Source: Azospirillum halopraeferens DSM 3675 (GTDB lineage: Bacteria; Pseudomonadota; Alphaproteobacteria; Azospirillales; Azospirillaceae). From it: a stretch of DNA of 50,706 nt. Positions 20,290 through 28,323 of this stretch are shown piece by piece (within the stretch, counting starts at the first letter, position 1; each line of letters opens with the position of its first letter). The DNA lies in NCBI RefSeq assembly GCF_000429625.1, contig NZ_KE386927.1, positions 1 through 50,706 on the forward strand. Reading direction: 5' to 3'. The position numbers were made by a program, and so were the translations under genes. A model generated the notes under the pieces. It did not search any database and was not told where the DNA came from. It saw only the letters and a list, made by a program, of their open reading frames with translations.

Positions 20290-21633
20290 TCAGGCTTCCG
20301 AAATCCGCGCCCCCAGCCGGTTCATCAGGGTGACGAAGCCGGGGAAGCTGGTGTCGATGAAGGCGCCGTCGTCGACCTGCACCGGCTCGGCCGAGGCCAT
20401 GCCGAAGACCAGGAAGCTCATGGCGATGCGGTGGTCCATGGCGGTGGCCACGGTGGCGCCGCCGCGCGGGCGGCCGGCGAGGCCGGTGCCGTGGACGGTC
20501 AGGCTGTCGTCCGCCCCCACCTCGACCCGCACGCCGCAGCGGGTCAGGCCGTCGGCGATCATGGCCAGCCGGTCGCTCTCCTTCACCCGCAGCTCCTTCA
20601 GGCCCAGCATGGTGGTGGTGCCCTCGGCGAAGGCGGCGGCGACGGCGAGGATGGGGTACTCGTCGATCATCGACGGCGCCCGGTCGGGCGGCACCACCAC
20701 GCCCTTGAGCGCGCCGCCGCGCACCCGCAGGTCGGCCACCGGCTCGCCCGCCTGGTCGCGGCGGTTCTCGAACACGATGTCGGCGCCCATCTCCACCAGC
20801 GTGTCGTACAGGCCGGTGCGGCGCGGGTTCATGCCGACGTCGGTCAGCAGCAGCTCCGATCCGGGGCGCAGCAGCGCCGCCACCGCCGGGAAGGCGGCGG
20901 ACGACGGATCGGCCGGCACATGGATGGTGCGCCCGGTCAGTTCGGGCTGGCCGGTGACCGATACCGCCAGGGCGCCGTCCTCCAGCCGCTCCGTGCGCAC
21001 GTCGGCGCCGAAATGGCGCAGCATCAGCTCCGTGTGGTCGCGGGTCGGCTCCGCCTCGATCACCGTGGTGACGCCCGGCGTGTTGAGGCCGGCCAGCAGC
21101 ACGGCCGACTTCACCTGGGCCGAGGCCACGGGCAGGCGGTATTCGATGGGCACCGGCTGCGCGCTGCCCACCACCGCCAGGGGCAGGCGGCCGCCGGCGC
21201 GGCTGACGAAGCTGGCGCCCATGCGCTCCAGCGGGCCGATGATGCGGGCCATCGGCCGCTTGTTCAGCGAGGCGTCGCCGGTGAAGAAGGTGGTGACGGG
21301 GTGGGCGGCCACCAGGCCGATCAGCAGGCGCGCGGCGGTGCCGCTGTTGCCCATGTCGAGCACCTGCGCCGGCTCCCCCAGCCCGCCGACGCCGACGCCG
21401 TGGATGCGCCACACGCCGTCGTCGTCCCGATCCGCCCGCGCGCCCAGCGCCCGCATGGCCGCGGCGGTGTGGAGCACGTCCTCCCCCTCCAGCAGGCCGT
21501 GGACGACCGTCTCGCCGACAGCGACGGCGCCCAGCATCAGGGAGCGGTGGGAGATCGACTTGTCGCCCGGAACGCGGGCGGTGCCGGTCAGGGCTCCGGC
21601 GGCGGAGGAGCGCAGCGGCTTCGCCTGCGGCAT
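20290..21633 (-). CDS. aroA: 3-phosphoshikimate 1-carboxyvinyltransferase (EPSP synthase)
   Basis: The sixth step of the shikimate pathway, joining PEP to shikimate-3-phosphate. The 447-aa protein shows the PEP/S3P-binding motifs GDKSISHRSLMLGA, LDMGNSGTAARLL, KRPMARIIGPLERMGA, SAQVKSAVLLAGLNTPG, and the catalytic region PSMIDEYPILAVAAAFAEG with KESDRLAMIADGL. The RPM and SAQ-KSA motifs are those of the alphaproteobacterial group that includes glyphosate-tolerant class II enzymes. It is first in the aroA-cmk unit. Confidence 0.97.
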   Translation of the reverse strand: MPQAKPLRSSAAGALTGTARVPGDKSISHRSLMLGAVAVGETVVHGLLEGEDVLHTAAAMRALGARADRDDDGVWRIHGVGVGGLGEPAQVLDMGNSGTAARLLIGLVAAHPVTTFFTGDASLNKRPMARIIGPLERMGASFVSRAGGRLPLAVVGSAQPVPIEYRLPVASAQVKSAVLLAGLNTPGVTTVIEAEPTRDHTELMLRHFGADVRTERLEDGALAVSVTGQPELTGRTIHVPADPSSAAFPAVAALLRPGSELLLTDVGMNPRRTGLYDTLVEMGADIVFENRRDQAGEPVADLRVRGGALKGVVVPPDRAPSMIDEYPILAVAAAFAEGTTTMLGLKELRVKESDRLAMIADGLTRCGVRVEVGADDSLTVHGTGLAGRPRGGATVATAMDHRIAMSFLVFGMASAEPVQVDDGAFIDTSFPGFVTLMNRLGARISEA

Positions 21634-21725
21634 GACGTGGGACCCTCTTCAGCAATGGTGGCGCAACGGTGGCGGCGGGTTTCCTAGCACAGCCGCCCCG
21701 GCGATGCGAGGGGGGCGGGGCGCCC

Positions 21726-23495
21726 TCAATCGCCCGCCGCCGCGCCCTCGCGCCGGGTGTCGGCGCCGCCGACCAGCCCGTCCGGCGTCACCACGATGGC
21801 CTGGGTGCCCGACGTCATCTCGATCACCGACACGGTGTGGCCGCGCGCCTCCAGGGCCGCCTTCCAGGTCTCCGCCTCGGTGCCCTTCTCCAGCTCGGTC
21901 GGGCCGTTGCGGCTGCCGAAATTGGGCAGGTCCACCGCCACCTGCGGGTCGAGGCCGCGCTCCAGCAGCCCGACCAGCGTCTTGGCCACGTAGCCGATGA
22001 TCTGGCTGCCGCCGGGCGAGCCGACGACGGCGCGCAGGTTGCCGTCGCCGTCGAACACGATGGTGGGGGCCATGGAGCTGCGCGGCCGCTTGCCGGGCTC
22101 CACCCGGTTGGCGACCGGCAGGCCGTCGGCCACGGGCTCGAACGCGAAGTCGGTGAGCTGGTTGTTCAGCAGCATGCCCCGCACCATCAGCCGCGCCCCG
22201 AAGGCGCTTTCGATGGAGGTGGTCATGGACACGGCGTTGCCCTGCCCGTCCACCACGGCGATGTGGGAGGTGCCGTGCTCCACCCCCTCCGACGCGCCGT
22301 ACAGCGCCCCCTGCCGCCACGGCGGCGTGCCGGCCTCGGCCCGGCCCATGGAGCGCTGCGGGTCCACCAGGGCGGCGCGCCCGGCGATGTAGCCGGGATC
22401 GATCAGCCCGCGGACCGGCACGGGCACATAGTCGGGGTCGGCCAGGTAGCGGGCGCGGTCGGCGAAGGCCAGGCGCCCGGCCTCGGCGAACCGATGGGCC
22501 GCATCGATCGGATCGGAGGCCGCGGCGTCCTGCGCCTCCAGCACGCCCAGGATCTGCAGCACCGCGATCCCGCCGGAGCTGGGCGGCCCCATGCCGCACA
22601 CGGTGTAGCCCCGGTAGGGGCCGCACACCGGCGGCCGTTCCCTGGCGCGGTAGGCGGCGAGGTCGGCCGGGGTGAGGTCGCCGGGGTTGGCGGGGTGGCC
22701 GGCCACCGCGGCGGCGATGGCGGCGGCGATCGGGCCGGTGTGGAAGGCGTCGGCTCCGCCCTCGGCGACGGCGCGCAGGACGGCGGCGTATTCGGGATTG
22801 CGCAGGGTGGCGCCGATGGGCAGCGCCGCCCCGTCGGGGCCGTAATAGAGTGCCCGCGCCGCCGGGTCGTCGCGCAGGTGCTTGTCCTGCGCCAGCAGCC
22901 CGTGCAGGCGCGGCGACACGGCGAACCCCGCCTCGGCCAGCCGAATCGCCGGGGCGAACAGGTCGCGCCAGGGCAGCCGGCCGTGGCGGCGGTGCGCCAG
23001 CTCCAGCAGGCGCGGCACACCGGGCACGCCGACGGAGCGGCCGCCGACCACCGCGTCGAAGAACGCCATGGGGGTGCCGTCCGGCTTCAGGAATCGCTCC
23101 GGCGTCGCCGCCATGGGCGCCGTCTCGCGGCCGTCCAGGGTGGTCAGGGTGCGCGCCGCGGCGTCCCAGTGCAGCAGGAAGGCGCCGCCGGCGATGCCGG
23201 AGCTTTGCGGCTCCACCAGCCCCAGCACCATCTGCATGGCGATGGCGGCGTCCACCGCGCTGCCGCCGGCGCGCAGGATCTCGCGCCCCGCCGACGCCGC
23301 CAGCGGGTTGGCGGCGGCGGCCATGTGGCGCGTCGCCCGGTCCGGCGCGCGCTGGGTACGGCCGGTCGCCCCTTCCGGGGCGACGTCGCCGGCGGCACCG
23401 GCCGGGAGCGGCGCCGCCGGGGCCAGCAGAACGGCCAGGGCGAGGGCGTATAGCCACCCGGTGCGGCGGCGGTCGGGTGGTGCGGCGATGGTCAT
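21726..23495 (-). CDS. ggt: Gamma-glutamyltransferase
   Basis: A periplasmic enzyme that hydrolyses glutathione and other gamma-glutamyl compounds. The 589-aa precursor has a signal peptide (LYALALAVLLAPAAPLPAGA). Autocatalytic cleavage before the nucleophile Thr is expected at EHGTSHIAVVD, giving large and small subunits. GGSAVDAAIAMQ, GPPSSGGIAVLQ, KRPRSSMAPTIV and SPGGSQIIGYV are family signatures. The start at 23495 follows GGGAGG. The gene is divergent from the zinc-ribbon protein and monocistronic. Confidence 0.96.
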   Translation of the reverse strand: MTIAAPPDRRRTGWLYALALAVLLAPAAPLPAGAAGDVAPEGATGRTQRAPDRATRHMAAAANPLAASAGREILRAGGSAVDAAIAMQMVLGLVEPQSSGIAGGAFLLHWDAAARTLTTLDGRETAPMAATPERFLKPDGTPMAFFDAVVGGRSVGVPGVPRLLELAHRRHGRLPWRDLFAPAIRLAEAGFAVSPRLHGLLAQDKHLRDDPAARALYYGPDGAALPIGATLRNPEYAAVLRAVAEGGADAFHTGPIAAAIAAAVAGHPANPGDLTPADLAAYRARERPPVCGPYRGYTVCGMGPPSSGGIAVLQILGVLEAQDAAASDPIDAAHRFAEAGRLAFADRARYLADPDYVPVPVRGLIDPGYIAGRAALVDPQRSMGRAEAGTPPWRQGALYGASEGVEHGTSHIAVVDGQGNAVSMTTSIESAFGARLMVRGMLLNNQLTDFAFEPVADGLPVANRVEPGKRPRSSMAPTIVFDGDGNLRAVVGSPGGSQIIGYVAKTLVGLLERGLDPQVAVDLPNFGSRNGPTELEKGTEAETWKAALEARGHTVSVIEMTSGTQAIVVTPDGLVGGADTRREGAAAGD

Positions 23496-23636
23496 GGCGA
23501 AGCGTCCTCCCCTGTTGGTGCCGCACCAGCGTATGCGCTGCCATCGGCCGGGGACCAATTCTTTTTGACAAGCGGCGTCAGGCGTGGCAAAGGGCCGGCC
23601 TTGATCGAGATGTACGGGAATGACGGAGGAGTTCGC

Positions 23637-24029
23637 GTGGCCAAACCGGAATGGGGCGTCAAGCGCATCTGCCCGAACTGTGGCGCGCGCTATTATGACC
23701 TGCGCAAGGACCCGCCCGTGTGCCCGGCCTGCGGAACGACCTTCGACCCGGAGGCGCTTCTGAAGTCCCGCCGGGCCCGGCCGGCGCCGGTCGAGGAGGT
23801 CAAGGCGAAGCCGGTCGTGGAGGACGAGGACCTGGAGACGGAACGCGAGGACACCGACAAGGACCTCGACGACACCGATGACGACGTCACGGTGGAAGAC
23901 CTCGAGGAGGGCGCCGACGACACGCCCGAGGACGAGGACGACGTGCTGATCGAGGACACCTCGGAGCTGGGCGAGGACGACGTGGACGAGGTGGTCGACG
24001 TCGAGGGCGAGGACGACGACGAGCGCTGA
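23637..24029 (+). CDS. TIGR02300-family acidic zinc-ribbon protein
   Basis: A 130-aa alphaproteobacterial protein of unknown function. The N-terminus has a four-cysteine zinc ribbon (RICPNCGARYYDLRKDP, then VCPACGTTFDP). The rest is strongly acidic and low in complexity (runs of Asp and Glu to the end). The GTG at 23637 is chosen because GGAGGAG lies just upstream and the family starts at the AKPEWG motif. It is followed directly by a tRNA gene. Confidence 0.9.
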   Translation: MAKPEWGVKRICPNCGARYYDLRKDPPVCPACGTTFDPEALLKSRRARPAPVEEVKAKPVVEDEDLETEREDTDKDLDDTDDDVTVEDLEEGADDTPEDEDDVLIEDTSELGEDDVDEVVDVEGEDDDER

Positions 24030-24104
24030 TCGGGGGCCGGTCGGGGCCGGCCCGGGGGGCCGAAGCGGGCCGGCAAAAATGTGGAGCGGGGTCGAATTTT
24101 TCGC

Positions 24105-24133
24105 TTGCACGGCAGGCCCGACCTGACCAATAT
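24105..24133 (+). promoter_or_regulatory. Promoter of the first tRNA-Ala gene
   Basis: TTGCAC (24105-24110), 17-bp spacer, CAATAT (24128-24133). The stretch around the -35 box (TTTTTCGCTTGCACGGC) is nearly repeated upstream of the second tRNA copy. Confidence 0.55.
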
Positions 24134-24178
24134 CCCGCTCCACCGAGGCCGCCGGACACGGCGGCATCCCAGAGTTTC

Positions 24179-24254
<76 letters not shown>

Positions 24255-24264
24255 AAACCGGAAA

Positions 24265-24293
24265 GGCTCGCGCGGCACCGCGCGGGCCTTTTT
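24265..24293 (+). terminator. Terminator of tRNA-Ala copy 1
   Basis: GGCTCGCGCGG pairs with CCGCGCGGGCC and is followed by five T. Confidence 0.9.
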
Positions 24294-24346
24294 GCTGTTC
24301 GGCTCGTCCCCGCATCCCGCCGCAAGCCTTGACCGCCCTTCCATAT

Positions 24347-24364
24347 GTAATGTTATAACGTTAC
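24347..24364. promoter_or_regulatory. Zur box upstream of the DUF1826-znu operon
   Basis: GTAATGTTATAACGTTAC is an 18-bp palindrome with one mismatched pair and fits the alphaproteobacterial Zur site (GTNATGTTATAACATNAC). It overlaps a -10-like TTATAA that lies 18 bp after TTGACC (24329-24334), so zinc-loaded Zur would exclude RNA polymerase. Confidence 0.85.
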
Positions 24365-24394
24365 GAAGAATGGCACCGAACGGGATGGACGAGG

Positions 24395-25084
24395 GTGGAG
24401 CGGATCGACCTGATGGAGCGGCCCCCGGCCGGCGGTGCCGAGCACCCGGCCGGGGGCGGGCATGTGGTGCGCTGCCGGGCGGCCGGGCATCTGCGGGCCA
24501 TTGCCGGGCCCGGCGTCACCCTGGCCATCCGGGAGCGCGCGCTGCCCGCCGCCGTTGCGTCCGGCATCGCCGCCGTGCGGGCGTTGTCCGCTGTCGGGGC
24601 GGGGTTCGAGACCACCGCGGCGCGGGTGCGGGCGGACCTGCCCGGGGCCGTGACGGCGGCGGACGCCGCGGACCGGGCTGCCCTGGCGCCGCTGCTGCGC
24701 GATGTGGCGCTGCTGGTGCGCTGCTTCGCCGGGATCACCGGCGCCGCGCGGGTAACGGTGCGGCTGGAGGCGGTAACCGGCAACGGCTGCCGCTACTTCC
24801 ACGCCGACCATGTGGGCATCCGCCTGCTGTGCACCTACCGCGGTGCCGGAACCCTGTGGCTGCCGGACGACGCGGTGAACCGCGCCGCCCCGGGCAGCGG
24901 CGACAACGACGCCATCGTCCGCAACCCCGGACGCATCCGGGCGCTGGCTCCCGGCCACGTGGCCCTGCTGAAGGGAGAGGCGTGGCCGGGCAACCGCGGC
25001 CGCGGCATCGTCCACCGCTCGCCGCCGGCCGACCCGCGGCGGGGACCGCGCCTGCTGCTCTGCCTCGACCACGAGCGGGACTGA
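24395..25084 (+). CDS. DUF1826-domain protein, probably zinc-responsive
   Basis: A 229-aa protein of the DUF1826 family, which is recurrently found in Zur-controlled loci. The conserved part is in the second half: CRYFHADHVGIRLLCTYRGA, GTLWLPDD, KGEAWPGN and GRGIVHRSPP. The spaced His and Asp residues (FHADHVG, VHRSP) could bind metal, and the layout recalls a cupin or 2-oxoglutarate oxygenase-like fold; that is inference. The likely start is the GTG at 24395. It is the first gene after the Zur box and is separated from the small membrane gene by three bases. Confidence 0.8.
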   Translation: MERIDLMERPPAGGAEHPAGGGHVVRCRAAGHLRAIAGPGVTLAIRERALPAAVASGIAAVRALSAVGAGFETTAARVRADLPGAVTAADAADRAALAPLLRDVALLVRCFAGITGAARVTVRLEAVTGNGCRYFHADHVGIRLLCTYRGAGTLWLPDDAVNRAAPGSGDNDAIVRNPGRIRALAPGHVALLKGEAWPGNRGRGIVHRSPPADPRRGPRLLLCLDHERD

Positions 25085-25087
25085 CCC

Positions 25088-25240
25088 GTGCCGCACCCCA
25101 TGGACCCGCGTGATCCGCGTCCGCCGGCCCGCCGGCCGGGGCCCCTCGCCGCGGCGGCCACCCGGCGCGTCGCCCTGGCGCTGGCCGTCTCGGCCGGCCT
25201 GTGGCTGGCCGTCGCCGCGGCCCTGGATTGGATCGGGTGA
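25088..25240 (+). CDS. Small single-pass membrane protein in the Zur operon
   Basis: A 50-codon frame (GTG 25088, or ATG 25100 giving 46 aa) between DUF1826 and znuC. It has a basic, proline-rich N-terminus (PRDPRPPARRPG) followed by one membrane segment (VALALAVSAGLWLAVAAALD) ending in WIG. It fits between the neighbours with gaps of three and four bases, which supports it as a real gene. I do not recognise a family. Its place suggests a role with the zinc importer, which is inference. Confidence 0.6.
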   Translation: MPHPMDPRDPRPPARRPGPLAAAATRRVALALAVSAGLWLAVAAALDWIG

Positions 25241-25244
25241 GCCC

Positions 25245-25997
25245 ATGGGCGACGTCATCCGCCTGCACGACCTGACGCTGGGCTACCGGCGCCATCCCGC
25301 GGTCCACCACATCTCCGGCGGGTTCGCCGACGGGTCGCTGACCGCGGTGGTCGGCCCCAACGGTGCCGGCAAGAGCACGCTGCTGAAGGCCGTGACCGGC
25401 GCGTTGCGGCCGTTGCAGGGGCGGGTCACCCTGGAGGGCGTCGACCGGCGGGACATCGCCTACCTGCCCCAGCAGGCGGAGATCGACCGCAGCTTCCCCA
25501 TCGACGTGCTGGACACCGTCATGCTCGGCCACTGGCGGCGCGTCGGCGCCTTCGGGGCCATCACCGCGGCGATGCGCGACGACGCGCGCGCGGCCCTCGC
25601 CGCGGTCGGGCTGGCGGGGTTCGAGCGGCGGCCGGTCGGCGCCCTGTCGGCCGGCCAGTTCCAGCGGGTGCTGTTCGCCCGCATGCTGTTGCAGGACGCC
25701 CGCCTGATCCTGCTGGACGAACCCTTCACCGCCATCGACGCGCGCACCACCGCCGATCTGCTGGCGCTGGTGCGGCGCTGGCACGCCGAGCGGCGCACGG
25801 TGATCGCCGTGCTGCACGACCTGGAGCAGGTGCGCGCCCACTTCCCCCGCACCCTGCTGCTGGCCCGCGAGCCCATCGCCTGGGGCCCCACCGCCGAGGC
25901 GCTGGCCCCGGCCAACCTGCGGCGCGCCCGCGCCATGGCCGAGCACTGGGACGACGGGGCGCCGGTGTGCGACCGCGGCGCCGCGGGTGCGGCATGA
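25245..25997 (+). CDS. znuC: Zinc ABC transporter ATPase
   Basis: A 250-aa ATPase of the manganese/zinc/iron chelate importer family. Walker A is GPNGAGKST; the Q-loop is IAYLPQQAEID. The signature is LSAGQFQRVLFARML, with LSAGQ rather than LSGGQ as often seen in ZnuC. Walker B is LILLDEPFTAIDART and the switch His is in AVLHDLEQV. The stop overlaps the znuB start as ATGA. It powers the ZnuB permease. Confidence 0.93.
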   Translation: MGDVIRLHDLTLGYRRHPAVHHISGGFADGSLTAVVGPNGAGKSTLLKAVTGALRPLQGRVTLEGVDRRDIAYLPQQAEIDRSFPIDVLDTVMLGHWRRVGAFGAITAAMRDDARAALAAVGLAGFERRPVGALSAGQFQRVLFARMLLQDARLILLDEPFTAIDARTTADLLALVRRWHAERRTVIAVLHDLEQVRAHFPRTLLLAREPIAWGPTAEALAPANLRRARAMAEHWDDGAPVCDRGAAGAA

Positions 25998-26866
25998 CCG
26001 CCTACGACCTGCTCGCCGCCCCATTCGTGGAGTTCGCCTTCATGCGCCGCGCCCTGGTCGCCTGCCTGGCGCTGGCCCTGGGATGCGGGCCGGTGGGGGT
26101 GCTGCTGGTGCTGCGGCGCATGAGCCTGATGGGCGACGCCCTGTCCCACGCGGTGCTGCCCGGCGCCGCGATCGGCTTCCTGGTGGCCGGCCTGTCCCTG
26201 TGGGCGATGAGCGCCGGCGGCCTGCTGGCCGGCCTGGCGGTGGCGCTGACCGCCGGCCTGGTGTCGCGCGCCACCGCCCAGCGCGAGGACGCCAGCTTCG
26301 CCGCCCTCTACCTGATCGCCCTGGCGTCGGGGGTGCTGATCGTGTCCTCCGGCGGCAGCACCGTCGATCTGCTGCACGTGCTGTTCGGCACCATCCTGGC
26401 GGTGGACGACGGCGGCCTGATCCTGGTGGCCTCCATCGCCACGGTGACGCTGCTGACCCTGGCCCTGCTCTACCGCCCCCTGGTGGCGGAATGCTTCGAC
26501 CCCGGCTTCCTGCGCGCCGTGGGCGGCGGCGGGGCCCCGGTGCACGGGGTCTTCCTCACCCTGGTGGTGCTCAACCTGGTCGGCGGCTTCCAGGCGCTGG
26601 GCACGCTGATGGCCGTCGGGCTGATGATGCTGCCGGCCGCCGCCGCCCGCTTCTGGGCGGAACAGGTGTGGACGCTGGCCCTGGTGGCCGTCGTCCTCGC
26701 CGCCGCGTCGGGCTGGGGCGGGCTCCTGCTCTCCTACCATTTCAACCTGCCGTCGGGGCCGGCGATCGTGCTGGTCGCGGGTGCGGCCTACCTGGCGTCC
26801 ATGGCCGCCGGGCCGGTCGGCAGCCTGCGCACCCGCCTGTTTCCCGGCCGGCATCTGCGGGCGTGA
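25994..26866 (+). CDS. znuB: Zinc ABC transporter permease
   Basis: A 290-aa inner-membrane permease of the ABC-3 family with about eight membrane segments. FMRRALVACLALALGCGPVG, MSLMGDALSHAVLPGAAIGF and SGVLIVSSGGSTVDLLHVLFG are characteristic. The GLMMLPAAAARFWA segment lies near the C-terminus as in ZnuB. It is translationally coupled to znuC and followed after 51 bases by znuA. Confidence 0.94.
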   Translation: MTAYDLLAAPFVEFAFMRRALVACLALALGCGPVGVLLVLRRMSLMGDALSHAVLPGAAIGFLVAGLSLWAMSAGGLLAGLAVALTAGLVSRATAQREDASFAALYLIALASGVLIVSSGGSTVDLLHVLFGTILAVDDGGLILVASIATVTLLTLALLYRPLVAECFDPGFLRAVGGGGAPVHGVFLTLVVLNLVGGFQALGTLMAVGLMMLPAAAARFWAEQVWTLALVAVVLAAASGWGGLLLSYHFNLPSGPAIVLVAGAAYLASMAAGPVGSLRTRLFPGRHLRA

Positions 26867-26917
26867 CCCGCGCCACCTCCATGAAAAAGCCACCTCCATG
26901 ACACAGAAGGACAGCCC

Positions 26918-27898
26918 ATGAAACGCTTCCTCACCGCATTGCTGGGAGCGGCGTTCACCCTCGTCGCCACGGCCGCCCTGGCCCAGCCGGCGGCGGAGCG
27001 GCCGCTGAAGGTGGTCGCCAGCTTCACCATCCTGGCCGATCTGGTGCGGGAGGTCGGCGGCGACGCCGTGGCCGTCACCACCCTGGTCGGTCCCGACGGC
27101 GACGCCCACGTCTACGAACCCACCCCCGCCGACGCCCGCGCCGTGGCCGGGGCCGACGTGGTGGTGGTCAACGGGCTGGGCTTCGAGGGGTGGATGGAGC
27201 GGCTGCTCCGGGCCGCGGCCTTCAAGGTATCCGTGGTCGTCGCCACCCGCGACGTCCGCCCCATCGAGGCCGGGGACGACGACGACCATGATCATGCGCA
27301 CGCGCATGGGCATGGGCACGCTCACGGGCACGGGCACGGGCACGACCACGGACACGATCACGGCGGCATCGACCCGCACGCCTGGCAGTCCGTGGCCAAC
27401 GCCGGGCTGTACACCGACGCCATCCTCGACGGGCTGATCGCCGCCGCGCCGGCGCGGGCGGAGGCCCTGCGGGCGCGCCACGCCGCCTACCGCGGCCGGC
27501 TCGACGCGCTGGAGGCGGAGATCACCGCCGCCCTCGCCCCGGTCCCGCCGGAAGGCCGGCGCATCGTCACCGCCCACGACGCCTTCGGCTATTACGCCCG
27601 GGCGTACGGCGTGACCTTCCTGTCCCCGGTCGGCATCTCCACCGAGGCCGAAGCGTCCGCCGGCGACCTGGCCGCGCTGATCCGCCAGATCCGGGCGGAC
27701 GGGGTGAAGGCGGTGTTCGTGGAATCCATCGCCGATCCCCGCCTGATGGAGCAGATCGCCCGCGAAACCGGCGCCCGCGTCGGCGGCCGGGTCTACTCCG
27801 ACGCCCTGTCCGGCCCCGACGGCCCCGCCCCCACCTACATCGACATGATGCGCCACAACACGCAGCAGTTCGCGCAGGCCCTGCGGCCGGGGTCGTGA
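26918..27898 (+). CDS. znuA: Zinc ABC transporter periplasmic binding protein
   Basis: A 326-aa cluster A-I metal-binding protein. Signal peptide: MKRFLTALLGAAFTLVATAA, cleavage near LAQ. The Zn ligands expected are His in DAHVYEPTPAD, His in GIDPHAWQS, His in VTAHDAFGYYAR and Asp/Glu late in the protein. A histidine-rich loop of about 35 residues (27280-27362, His-Gly and Asp-His repeats) is present, diagnostic of zinc rather than manganese proteins. Start follows GGACAGCCC; spacing and context place it last in the Zur operon. Confidence 0.96.
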   Translation: MKRFLTALLGAAFTLVATAALAQPAAERPLKVVASFTILADLVREVGGDAVAVTTLVGPDGDAHVYEPTPADARAVAGADVVVVNGLGFEGWMERLLRAAAFKVSVVVATRDVRPIEAGDDDDHDHAHAHGHGHAHGHGHGHDHGHDHGGIDPHAWQSVANAGLYTDAILDGLIAAAPARAEALRARHAAYRGRLDALEAEITAALAPVPPEGRRIVTAHDAFGYYARAYGVTFLSPVGISTEAEASAGDLAALIRQIRADGVKAVFVESIADPRLMEQIARETGARVGGRVYSDALSGPDGPAPTYIDMMRHNTQQFAQALRPGS

Positions 27899-27999
27899 CG
27901 CCCGCGCGCCCGACCCCCTGACGCCGCCCCTTGACGCCGCCCCCCGGGGTGCCGAGATTGGGGGCCATCGGCAGAACCACCGCACGTTCCGGAGTCGCC

Positions 28000-28311
28000 A
28001 TGGCCCCCGTCATCCCGCGCCGCACCGTCCTGCGCCTGATCGCCGCCCTGGCCCCCGCCGCGGCGCTGGTCGCCGTCGCCGGTCCCGCCGCCGCGTTCCG
28101 CGAGATCCCGACGGACGACGCCACCGGCCTGCTGGACGACGCCTGCGGCGTCAGCGCCTACCACGCCCGGCTGATCGACGAGTCCCTGAAGACGATGGGC
28201 GTGTCGCTGACGCGGGAGCAGCGGGCGGAGGTGCTGGCGCAGATCACCTGCCCCACATGCCGCTGCCCCCTGGCCGCCTTCGACAACCCGATCGCCGGCC
28301 TGGCCTTCTGA
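28000..28311 (+). CDS. Hypothetical exported protein with a C-terminal Cys cluster
   Basis: A 103-aa protein I cannot place in a family. The N-terminus looks like a Tat-type or Sec signal (RRTVLRLIAALAPAAALVAV, ending AAA-FREIP). The mature part contains DDACGVSAYHARLIDESL and a cluster CPTCRCP near the end. Four cysteines and a His could bind metal. It follows znuA by about 100 bp on the same strand, so it may be read with the zinc operon. Confidence 0.6.
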   Translation: MAPVIPRRTVLRLIAALAPAAALVAVAGPAAAFREIPTDDATGLLDDACGVSAYHARLIDESLKTMGVSLTREQRAEVLAQITCPTCRCPLAAFDNPIAGLAF

Positions 28312-28323
28312 CGCTGTCCGCCG

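Noticed and set aside
23602..23637. Upstream ATG for the zinc-ribbon protein
   Set aside because: GTG 23637 has a much better ribosome binding site and coincides with the family start.
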